Positions 19,304 to 27,146 of a stretch of 64,000 nt of DNA are shown one piece after another. A program made the translations under genes and the position numbers. This DNA is from Limnobacter sp. SAORIC-580 (lineage in GTDB: Bacteria > Pseudomonadota > Gammaproteobacteria > Burkholderiales > Burkholderiaceae_B): positions 1,488,001 to 1,552,000 of the forward strand of contig NZ_CP053084.1 in assembly GCF_013004065.1 (NCBI RefSeq). Direction: 5' to 3'. The notes beneath the pieces are model-generated. The model ran no database searches and was not told the origin of the DNA. It saw only the letters and a program-made list of their open reading frames with translations. Numbering within the stretch: the first letter of the stretch is position 1; every line of letters begins with the position of its first letter.

Positions 19304-20446
19304 TTAAATGGCTTGTGCAGGCCCAAAAAACTCAAAATGCTGACGCTCGGCAGGTACGCCCAGCTTGCCCAGCATGTTCTTCACTGCGCCCATAAAGCCA
19401 ACTGGGCCCAAAAAGTAAACCTGTGCATTGTTGGGCAGGTTTTTCGCAATGGTTTGGGGGTTGAGTAAACCATCCTGATTTTCATAAATGTACTCGGCAG
19501 TAATGTTGCTGTGCTGGGTACTTAATTGCTCGGTCAAGTTCTTGAAAGAGTGTTGCGCTGCATTCTTGCAGGCATGAATAAATCGTATCTCGCGTTGGCC
19601 TGCGGCTGCTTTCAGCATGGCGATGGCGGGGGTCAGCCCAACACCAGCAGTAATTAGCACCAAGGGGTCTTTGCTGTCATCGAGTACAAACTCACCGCAG
19701 GGTGGGCTTAGTTGTACTGTGTCGCCCACGGCCAGGTGCTTGTGCAAATGGTTGGAGACCACGCCGCCTTCTTCACGCTTGACCGAGATTCGATAGTGTT
19801 GCCCGTTGGGTGCGTCTGACAGGGAATAGTTGCGCATGACCGTTGTGCCATTCACGTTCAGGTGCAGGGTGATGTATTGCCCCGGCTTGAAAGCCATGAT
19901 CTCTTTGCCATCCAAAGGTTTCAGATAAAAAGAAGTGACCAGTTCGCTTTCTTGCTCTTTTTCGGCAATTGTGAAAGCACGTTGCCCCTCCCACCCTCCG
20001 GTGGACATGGCTTGTTTGGCATACAGATTTGCTTCGGCGTTGATCAAAATATCGGCGAGCTGGCCATAAGCCGCCGCCCAGGCGTCGATAATTTCAGGTG
20101 TGGCCGCGGCGCCCAATACTTCCTTCATCGCTTGCAGCAGGCATTCGCCCACAATCGGGTAGTGTTCGGCCTTGACACCCAGGGCTACGTGCTTGTTGAC
20201 GATGAGGGTAACCGCGTTCATCAACACGGCAGGGTTGTCGATGTGTTTGGCGTAGGCCAGAACTGCATTGGCCAAGGCGCGGGGTTGAGTGCCTTTTTCT
20301 TGATGAGCCGGGTTAAAAAAGGTTGCAGTAACAGGGTATTTGCTAAACATCAGTTTGTAGAAGTGCGTGGTCAATGCCTCGCCACCCTGTTCAAGTGCGG
20401 GAATGGTTGCTTTGATCCACTGCTTTTGTTCGGTGCTAACTGACAT
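19304..20446 (-). CDS. hmp: Flavohaemoglobin (nitric oxide dioxygenase)
   Basis: A 380-residue cytoplasmic enzyme that turns nitric oxide and oxygen into nitrate using NAD(P)H. The globin domain (1-140) keeps the distal Tyr in THFYKLMF and the haem His in NKHVALGV. The FAD domain has RNYSLSDAPNG and ISVKREEGG, and the NAD domain has LITAGVGLTPAIAML and the C-terminal FEFFGP. AAGGA precedes the ATG. It is divergent from norR, with NorR-type sites between, so nitric oxide induction is likely. Confidence 0.96.
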   Translation of the reverse strand: MSVSTEQKQWIKATIPALEQGGEALTTHFYKLMFSKYPVTATFFNPAHQEKGTQPRALANAVLAYAKHIDNPAVLMNAVTLIVNKHVALGVKAEHYPIVGECLLQAMKEVLGAAATPEIIDAWAAAYGQLADILINAEANLYAKQAMSTGGWEGQRAFTIAEKEQESELVTSFYLKPLDGKEIMAFKPGQYITLHLNVNGTTVMRNYSLSDAPNGQHYRISVKREEGGVVSNHLHKHLAVGDTVQLSPPCGEFVLDDSKDPLVLITAGVGLTPAIAMLKAAAGQREIRFIHACKNAAQHSFKNLTEQLSTQHSNITAEYIYENQDGLLNPQTIAKNLPNNAQVYFLGPVGFMGAVKNMLGKLGVPAERQHFEFFGPAQAI

Positions 20447-20504
20447 GTTTTTTTCCTTTTTGCTCGATTGTAAACTGACTCATGATTCTCAGTGACAAAC
20501 ACTA

Positions 20505-20519
20505 TCAAGATGCATGCCA
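20505..20519 (-). promoter_or_regulatory. Sigma-54-like promoter for hmp
   Basis: On the minus strand TGGCAT, five bases, then TTGA match the -24/-12 element (TGGCAC-N5-TTGC) except for A in place of C in the -12 dinucleotide. It lies about 60 bases before the hmp ATG and downstream of the NorR-type sites, as expected for an activator that acts on sigma-54. Confidence 0.5.
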
Positions 20520-20594
20520 ACCCATTGTTGTTAGTAAGTCATTGAAAATAATAGGTAAAAAGAAATATGATTTTGTTAAATATTTCAAATCATT

Positions 20595-20605
20595 GTTTAA
20601 TCAAC
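20595..20605. promoter_or_regulatory. NorR-type site 1 (GT-N7-AC)
   Basis: GTTTAATCAAC fits the GT-N7-AC consensus reported for NorR enhancer sites, inside the partial palindrome TTGTTTAATCAACAG. Its centre is about 80 bases upstream of the hmp -24 element. Confidence 0.6.
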
Positions 20606-20619
20606 AGCGATTTGATATT

Positions 20620-20630
20620 GTGATTAAAAC
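20620..20630. promoter_or_regulatory. NorR-type site 2 (GT-N7-AC)
   Basis: GTGATTAAAAC fits GT-N7-AC within TTGTGATTAAAACAA, whose outer four bases on each side are symmetric. It begins 25 bases from site 1. Confidence 0.6.
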
Positions 20631-20637
20631 AATGGTT

Positions 20638-20648
20638 GTTAAATTAAC
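20638..20648. promoter_or_regulatory. NorR-type site 3 (GT-N7-AC), perfect palindrome
   Basis: GTTAAATTAAC lies in the perfect 15-base palindrome TTGTTAAATTAACAA (20636-20650). It is 18 bases from site 2 and ends just before the norR ribosome site, so it may also repress norR itself. Confidence 0.65.
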
Positions 20649-20665
20649 AATTAAGGTATCAAACC

Positions 20666-22240
20666 GTGGAAATGTCCAGTTTTGTGTTGGCAGTGATTGA
20701 AGACCTGGGCGCAGACCTTGATCCATCAACCCGCTATATGCGCTATGTCAATTCCCTGGCTGCAGCATTGCCCGGCAACGCATGTGCCTTGCTGAGAAAG
20801 GAAGGCTCGGCCTTGAGGCCGCTGGCTGTTCGTGGTTTGACTCCCGACAGCCTTGGGCGCCGCTTTGAATTGAATGAGCATCCACGTTTGAATGCGATTG
20901 TGACTTACCGGGGGGTGACGCATTTCCCGAACAAGTCCACCTTGCCCGACCCGTATGATGGATTGCTTGAAGGCGTGCACGCCGGGGATTTGAATGTGCA
21001 CGACTGTATGGGTTGCGCCCTGCATGTGAATGGCAAATTGTGGGGTGCCATTACGTTGGACTCATTGAAGGCCGGTGTTTTTGATGTGAAAGTTGAACGC
21101 GCCATGGCCATGTTTGCACGTTTGGGCGAGGCGGTTGTGCATGTGGCTGAACTGACTGAAAAAACTGAGCGACATTCGAACTCTTTGTCGCTGGGGCAGG
21201 GTGAGGGCAATGGTTTGAATGCTCTGGAAGGTGTTCAGCTGTCTCGCCGTGAAATGATCGGGGACAGCATGCCCATTCGTGAACTGAAACATGAAATTTT
21301 GACTGTTGCCAACAGTCAACTGGCGGTTCTGATTCACGGAGAAACTGGTGTGGGCAAAGAATTGGTGGCCCAAGCTTTGCACGCCATGTCCAGCCGGGCC
21401 AGTTTACCCTTGGTGGTGATTAATTGCGCGGCACTGCCAGATCAATTGATTGAAAGCGAATTGTTTGGCCACGTTAAAGGCGCATTTTCTGGTGCAGAGC
21501 GCGATCGCCAAGGCAAGTTTGAATTGGCCGACGGTGGTACTTTGTTTCTGGATGAAGTGGGAGAACTGAGCGCATCGGCACAGGCCAAGCTGTTGCGGGT
21601 TTTACAAAGCGGACAGGTGCAACGCGTGGGCAGTGACAGGGAGCATCGCGTAGATGTGCGTATTGTGGCAGCCAGCAATCGCGATTTGTCGGTTGAAGTG
21701 AAAGCAGGGCGGTTCAGGGCTGATTTGTATCACCGTTTGTGTGCCTACCCTTTGCACATTCCGCCACTTCGCGAACGCGGAGACGATGTGGTGTTGCTGG
21801 CTGGCTATTTTCTGGAGCAGAACCGCAGCCGTTTGGGCTTGCGAAACCTTCGCTTGGGGCGGGGGTGCGAGGCTGCCCTGAAGCGCTACAGCTGGCCGGG
21901 CAATGTGCGGGAATTGGAACACACTTTGGGGCGAGCCGCATTGAAAGCGCGTCGGGATGAATCAGGCCCCATGGTGACTGTAGAACTAGAGCACTTGGAC
22001 CTTGTGAGTGAAGCAGGGCACACACATGCCCTGACTGCCCAAGGCCTTGCAACAATTCCGAATGCGGGAATGGTCACCCCGACAGAAGGTATGCCTTACC
22101 GGGATGCTGTGGATGCTTTTTCCAGGGCCTTGGTACAGCAGGTGCTGGATAACACGGATGGAAATCGAGCCGCAGCTGCACGGCAGCTTGGGCTTGATTC
22201 CGGTAACTTTCACCGCATGCTCAAGCGGCTTGGCCTTTAA
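20666..22240 (+). CDS. norR: Nitric-oxide-responsive sigma-54 activator NorR
   Basis: A 524-residue enhancer-binding protein. The N-terminal GAF domain keeps LPDPYDGL and VHDC, the segments that hold the Asp, His and Cys ligands proposed for the iron centre of NorR. The AAA+ domain has Walker A GETGVGKE near residue 225, GAFSGA near 272 (usual form GAFTGA) and Walker B GGTLFLDEVGELS. A Fis-type helix-turn-helix ends the protein (NRAAAARQLGLDSGNFHRML). GTG 20666 has AAGG nine bases upstream; ATG 20672 is an alternative start. It is divergent from hmp. Confidence 0.93.
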   Translation: MEMSSFVLAVIEDLGADLDPSTRYMRYVNSLAAALPGNACALLRKEGSALRPLAVRGLTPDSLGRRFELNEHPRLNAIVTYRGVTHFPNKSTLPDPYDGLLEGVHAGDLNVHDCMGCALHVNGKLWGAITLDSLKAGVFDVKVERAMAMFARLGEAVVHVAELTEKTERHSNSLSLGQGEGNGLNALEGVQLSRREMIGDSMPIRELKHEILTVANSQLAVLIHGETGVGKELVAQALHAMSSRASLPLVVINCAALPDQLIESELFGHVKGAFSGAERDRQGKFELADGGTLFLDEVGELSASAQAKLLRVLQSGQVQRVGSDREHRVDVRIVAASNRDLSVEVKAGRFRADLYHRLCAYPLHIPPLRERGDDVVLLAGYFLEQNRSRLGLRNLRLGRGCEAALKRYSWPGNVRELEHTLGRAALKARRDESGPMVTVELEHLDLVSEAGHTHALTAQGLATIPNAGMVTPTEGMPYRDAVDAFSRALVQQVLDNTDGNRAAAARQLGLDSGNFHRMLKRLGL

Positions 22241-24849
22241 GCAGATACCCGTGCGGGCTCGCCTGTGGTGTTTTCCTGCAGGTATTGCAATGCTTCATTG
22301 ACCTGGTCGATCAAGACCAACACCAAATGGTCTGGGCCTGTTTCGTCCAGCGCCATTTGAATGGCCTTGAATTCGCCACGTACCTCAACAACAGACGGTT
22401 TTTTGTTGCCGGAGGCAAGTGCTATGCCCTGTTGAAGCAGTGCCAGCGTTTCACCATCTGGGCGGCCACGCTGGCAGGCGTCTTCATACAACACGATATG
22501 ATCAAAAAAGCCACCCACCAAGCGACCTTGTTCGATGATGTCTTGATCACGACGGTCGCCTGCGGCGCTGATCACCACGGTGCGCCGAACGGCCGGGATG
22601 TTTTTAAGCGTGTTGACCAGTGTCGACACTGCATCGGGGTTGTGGCCGTAATCGGCAATCACAGAGCCCCCTTTGTGCTTGAAGAAGTTAAAGCGGCCGG
22701 GCACCGTGTCGGGAGTAGACTGAAAGCTCCCGAGCGCGGCACGAATGGTGTTGAATGGCACGTTCAGGCCCAAGGCGGCGGCCACAGCACACATCACGTT
22801 TTGCACTTGAAAGGTAAACAAGCCATTGTTGGTTAGCGGTACATCCATCAGGTCAATGGTTTTTTCCATGTCGTCGTAGCTGATGTTGATAACGCGGCCA
22901 TCGTGAATAATCACAGGGCGACCTTTGGCTTTGTGCGCGGCCACAATCGGGTTGTCTGGGTTGCTGGTGAAAAACAGCACGCGTCCTGGGGTCAGCTTGG
23001 CCATGTTGGCGGCATGCCGGTCATCTGCATTCAGCACGGCCAGGCCATTGGGTGCCACGTTTTGAACCAGCACGCTTTTTAGCAAGGCCAGGTCTTCAAC
23101 GCTGTCAATGAAGTTCAGGCCCAGGTGGTCGCCCTCGCCAATATTGGTGACAATCCCTACATCGCACATGTCAAAGCCCAAGCCCTCACGCAGCATGCCA
23201 CCACGCGCACATTCAAGCACGGCAGCGTCGGCCTCGGGGTGCACCAGCACCTTGTGTGCGCTTTTCGGCCCACTGCAGTCGCCTGTGTCGATCAGGTGCC
23301 CATTCACCACCACGCCTTCAGTGCCCGTAAAGCCAACGCGCAAATTGTGGTAACGAAGAATTTGCTCGATCAGGCGAACCGTGGTGGTTTTGCCGTTGGT
23401 GCCTGTGACTGCTACCACTGGAATGCGGCCGTTTTCATCTTTCTTGAACATCAGGTCGATCACGGCTGCGCCCACATCGCGCCCCTTGCCAATCGATGGC
23501 TCCAAGTGCATTCGCAAGCCCGGTGCAGCGTTCAATTCAACAATGCCGCCACCTTGCGATTCAAGTGATTCGTCTACGCGCTCACACACCACGTCGACAC
23601 CGCAAACCTCAATACCAATTTGCTGTGCGGCCTGAATCACCATTTCTGCCATTGCAGGGTGAACGTTGTCGGTCACATCGGTGGCGCTGCCGCCGGTGCT
23701 CAGGTTTGCGTTGTTGCGAAGTACTACCCGCACGCCTTGTTCAGGCACCGATTCAGCTGTAAAGCCCTGTTTCTTGATTCGTGCAATGGCAATTTCATCC
23801 AGGCGAAGTTTGCTCAATGCACTGCCGTGACCCTCGCCACGCAAGGGGTTGCGGTTTTCAATTTCGACCAGCTGGGCAATGGTGTGCACGCCGTCCCCAA
23901 CCACAGAAGGAGGTTCGCGGCGTGCGGCCGCCACCAGTTTGTCGCCCACCACCAGGAAGCGATAATCGTGGCCGGGAATGAACTCCTCGACGATGGGCAC
24001 GCCACTGCCGTATTTTTTTGCAGCGTCAAAGGCAACCCGCAAGTGCTCTTCGTCCACAATATTGACAGTTACGCCTTTGCCTTGATTGCCGTCGCTGGGT
24101 TTGATCACAACACCTTTGTTGGTGGCCTTTGTTAGTTCACGAAAGGCTTCCAGGGCTTCTTCAAATGTTTTCACCAGTTTGCCGCGGGGTGTGGGAATTC
24201 CGGCTGCGGACAAAATGGTTTTAGTCAGGTCTTTGTCCTGGGCTATTTCTTCAGAAATGGCGCAGGTTGTGTCGGTTTCTGCAGCCTGAATTCGGCGCGC
24301 TTTTGAACCCCAGCCCAGTTGCACAAGGCTGCCCTGAGTAAGGCGGCGAATGGGAATGCCGCGGCGCAGGGCAGCATTTACTATCGAGCCAGTGCTTGGC
24401 CCAAGTTTGCAGTCTTCATAAATTTCTTTTAGGCGTTCAATCGCTGAATTGGCATCGAAATCGTCGCCTGCCAGCGCAGCCAGAATAAGTTGGTGCGCTT
24501 CTTCAAATGCCGCACGGGCCAAATCTTCTTCTTCGTACTGCACCACCACCCGGAAGTAGCCGGTGGTGATGTTGTCGGCCACATGGGCGAAGGTAACTTG
24601 TGACCCTGCCTCAACCTGAAAACGCAAAGCTGCGCGGCTTAATATATGCGCCAAAGCAATGTTGCTTTGCTCGAACCCGGTGGCCCGTAGCGAACCGATG
24701 CCGGGCAGGGCGCTGCGAACACGCATTTCTATGTTGGCAAAGCGGTCGTAAAGGCGCTCATTTTCCTCGCAAAACACCAAAGCTTCCATGCTGGTGTTTT
24801 TGCTCCACAAATTGGGGCCGCGCAGGGCGCGAATGCGTTCAATTTTCAT
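22237..24849 (-). CDS. cphA: Cyanophycin synthetase
   Basis: An 870-residue enzyme that extends cyanophycin, a poly-aspartate backbone with arginine side chains used as a nitrogen store. It has an N-domain (KIERIRALRGPNLWSKN), an ATP-grasp domain at about 215-470 (KPSDGNQGKGVTVNI, ELNAAPGLRMH) and a Mur-ligase domain with an intact loop VTGTNGKTTTVRL near residue 490. Both ATP sites therefore look functional. It follows the second synthetase gene by 35 bases on the same strand. Its stop overlaps the norR stop in the convergent direction. Confidence 0.95.
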   Translation of the reverse strand: MKIERIRALRGPNLWSKNTSMEALVFCEENERLYDRFANIEMRVRSALPGIGSLRATGFEQSNIALAHILSRAALRFQVEAGSQVTFAHVADNITTGYFRVVVQYEEEDLARAAFEEAHQLILAALAGDDFDANSAIERLKEIYEDCKLGPSTGSIVNAALRRGIPIRRLTQGSLVQLGWGSKARRIQAAETDTTCAISEEIAQDKDLTKTILSAAGIPTPRGKLVKTFEEALEAFRELTKATNKGVVIKPSDGNQGKGVTVNIVDEEHLRVAFDAAKKYGSGVPIVEEFIPGHDYRFLVVGDKLVAAARREPPSVVGDGVHTIAQLVEIENRNPLRGEGHGSALSKLRLDEIAIARIKKQGFTAESVPEQGVRVVLRNNANLSTGGSATDVTDNVHPAMAEMVIQAAQQIGIEVCGVDVVCERVDESLESQGGGIVELNAAPGLRMHLEPSIGKGRDVGAAVIDLMFKKDENGRIPVVAVTGTNGKTTTVRLIEQILRYHNLRVGFTGTEGVVVNGHLIDTGDCSGPKSAHKVLVHPEADAAVLECARGGMLREGLGFDMCDVGIVTNIGEGDHLGLNFIDSVEDLALLKSVLVQNVAPNGLAVLNADDRHAANMAKLTPGRVLFFTSNPDNPIVAAHKAKGRPVIIHDGRVINISYDDMEKTIDLMDVPLTNNGLFTFQVQNVMCAVAAALGLNVPFNTIRAALGSFQSTPDTVPGRFNFFKHKGGSVIADYGHNPDAVSTLVNTLKNIPAVRRTVVISAAGDRRDQDIIEQGRLVGGFFDHIVLYEDACQRGRPDGETLALLQQGIALASGNKKPSVVEVRGEFKAIQMALDETGPDHLVLVLIDQVNEALQYLQENTTGEPARVSA

Positions 24850-24884
24850 AATTCATCAACCTGTTGAGTGCATCAGCATTGGGT

Positions 24885-27077
24885 TTAATAGCGCTGCCGA
24901 AGATCGGCGCGCAGCAGGTGGTGTGGCACATCCATTGCCCAACCAGCGGCTGCAAGTGCCAGTGTTTTTGTAAGGCTCACTGGGGGCTGTTTCAGCGGAA
25001 TCGGGCTGCGTTGCTCTGCCTCGGCCCGGCTACCCATGAAGTGAATGCTTTCACCTTGGTACACCACAGCCATGCCTCCGTTTTTCACATGTTCCGCAAC
25101 AATGGGGTTGTCTGCGGTGCTGCTGATCCAGATCACCTTTCCATCGCACAGGTCTTTCAATGGCAGCAAGCTGACTTCGTCTGCGTTTACAACCGCGTGG
25201 CCGCTGCCCAGTACAAGGTCTACAACTGTGCGCATCACATTGAAGTGTTGCTCCTTGGTCAGAATATCCCATTCATCCAGCCCATCCATAGCACCGAGAC
25301 TGGTGATCACTGCCAAGCTGGCACGGTCGTAAGGCAGGCCTTCCGACAAAATGGTGCTGGCCTTAACCTGCATCACCAAGGTGTCCAGGTTCTTGTTGAT
25401 CAGGCAGTTGCGGCCCGATTGCCAGTTCGCTGAAGGGGCTTTGTTGATGGTGCGGCCATTCATGAGCAGGCCTTGGTCGCAGGCCAGGCCCACTTTGTGT
25501 CCCTGGTCTTCAAGAATTTCTGTGAGTTCAGGGCCAAAACCTTCTATTTCAAGGCCGCCCGAGTAAGAAATGGTAGGAATCCGGCCGTTGGCGTCACCTG
25601 GGAACAGCGATTCGATGATCGGTTTGCCCACGTTGCGGGCCTGGCCTTTCGCCGGCTTGATGTGCATAAGCAAGCCGGGTCCAGCATTGACTTCAACCAC
25701 CGCCAGCGATTGCCCCTTGGGCGATTGGTCAATGTGCTCGCATACCAGGTCGATGCCCGCCACATCCAGGCCCACCACGCGGGCAGCCATACAGCACAAG
25801 CGTGCAATTTCGGGGTGAATCAAATCAGTGACGTCTTCGGATGCGTTGCTGTTGCGCTCGATCAACACTTTCACGCCATCGCCTATTACAGAGCTTGCTG
25901 TGTATCCCTGACGTTGTACTTCAAGAAATACAGCCGGGTTTTTTTCCACATTGACCGGACGCAAAGGGAAAATTTCAGATTCACCACGGCGCGGGTCGGT
26001 GTTGATTTGCTGGTTGCAAAGTTCTTGCAGGGTCGACTTTCCATCGCCCACCACATGAACCAATTCACCACGCGATACGGCAGCCACCTGGTAATTCACG
26101 ACAAGAACACGGTGTTCGGTTCCGCGAATGAATTTTTCAACAATAACGCCGGTGTAACTTTCTTTGTCCGCAAGTGGCCATGCAGTTTTTACATCTTCTT
26201 CTTTGGTCAGCTCAAGTGAAACGCCGCGCCCCCAGTTGCCATCGACTGGCTTCACAACCACGGGCACGCCGATATCCTGTGCAATTTCCCAAGCGTGCTC
26301 GGGGCTCTTGGCCATTTCCCCCTCAGGAACGGGTACGCCACATTGCGCCAACAGTTCCTTGCACAGGTCTTTGTCGGCGGCAATGCCTTCGGCAATGGCT
26401 GAAGTTTTGGATGTTTCGGCAGTCCAGATTCGCTGCTGCTTGTTGCCGTGGCCCAGTTGAACCAGATTGCCGTCGTTCAGGCGAACAATCGGAATGCGAC
26501 GCTCGTAAGCTGCATCCAGAATATGTTGTGTGCTGGGCCCCAAGCCATGCATGTCGCAGTGGTGCTTGATCACTTTCAGCTCGGCCTGTAGATCGTACTC
26601 CGCACCTTCGATTGCAGCGTGCAACAAACGCACACCCGCCTCCAGGCAAGCCATGCCAACGACCGGGTCGGGGGTGCGAAACACCATTTTGTACACGCCT
26701 TCCTTGCTGGTCATCCGGGCTTTACCAAACCCCACTTCAAGGCCAGCCTGCGTGTGCAGTTCAATCACGATGTGTTCGAGCATGTGGGCCGCGTAGGTGC
26801 CTTCGCGAACCCGCAAGAGGAATCCTCCCGGTTCACCAATTCCACAGCGATGGTCAACCAAACCGGGTAACAAAGCCGTTAATCGCTCGTAAAATCCTGG
26901 CAACAGGTTGGAAGGAAATTGTTCCAGTTCTTGAATATCCACCAACGCTTCAATGCAACTTCGATAGGTCCAGATATTCGGGCCGTCAAGCCACATGGTT
27001 CGGAGTATTACAAGGCGTTTTTGCGTCATAAGCTGAGTGTCGGCAGGTTTGTTTTCGAGGATTGGATTTTCGATCAA
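24885..27077 (-). CDS. Second cyanophycin synthetase-like protein without the Mur-ligase ATP loop
   Basis: A 730-residue CphA relative. The N-domain (RTMWLDGPNIWTYRSCIEAL) and the ATP-grasp domain (KPVDGNWGRGVSLEL, EVNAGPGLLMH) are intact. Where the Mur-ligase loop GTNGKTT should be, the sequence reads ISYSGGLEIEGFG, and the C-terminus is about 140 residues shorter than CphA. This matches CphA2/CphA-prime types, which may use dipeptides or be accessory. TTG 27077 has GGAG six bases upstream; ATG 27029 is an alternative start. It is the first gene of the cph transcript. Confidence 0.88.
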   Translation of the reverse strand: MIENPILENKPADTQLMTQKRLVILRTMWLDGPNIWTYRSCIEALVDIQELEQFPSNLLPGFYERLTALLPGLVDHRCGIGEPGGFLLRVREGTYAAHMLEHIVIELHTQAGLEVGFGKARMTSKEGVYKMVFRTPDPVVGMACLEAGVRLLHAAIEGAEYDLQAELKVIKHHCDMHGLGPSTQHILDAAYERRIPIVRLNDGNLVQLGHGNKQQRIWTAETSKTSAIAEGIAADKDLCKELLAQCGVPVPEGEMAKSPEHAWEIAQDIGVPVVVKPVDGNWGRGVSLELTKEEDVKTAWPLADKESYTGVIVEKFIRGTEHRVLVVNYQVAAVSRGELVHVVGDGKSTLQELCNQQINTDPRRGESEIFPLRPVNVEKNPAVFLEVQRQGYTASSVIGDGVKVLIERNSNASEDVTDLIHPEIARLCCMAARVVGLDVAGIDLVCEHIDQSPKGQSLAVVEVNAGPGLLMHIKPAKGQARNVGKPIIESLFPGDANGRIPTISYSGGLEIEGFGPELTEILEDQGHKVGLACDQGLLMNGRTINKAPSANWQSGRNCLINKNLDTLVMQVKASTILSEGLPYDRASLAVITSLGAMDGLDEWDILTKEQHFNVMRTVVDLVLGSGHAVVNADEVSLLPLKDLCDGKVIWISSTADNPIVAEHVKNGGMAVVYQGESIHFMGSRAEAEQRSPIPLKQPPVSLTKTLALAAAGWAMDVPHHLLRADLRQRY

Positions 27078-27146
27078 TGTTAACTCCGTGTCGCTGGAAA
27101 TAGTGGTGTAACATCAGCGAATTCGCGAACTGAGGGGGTAATCTCA

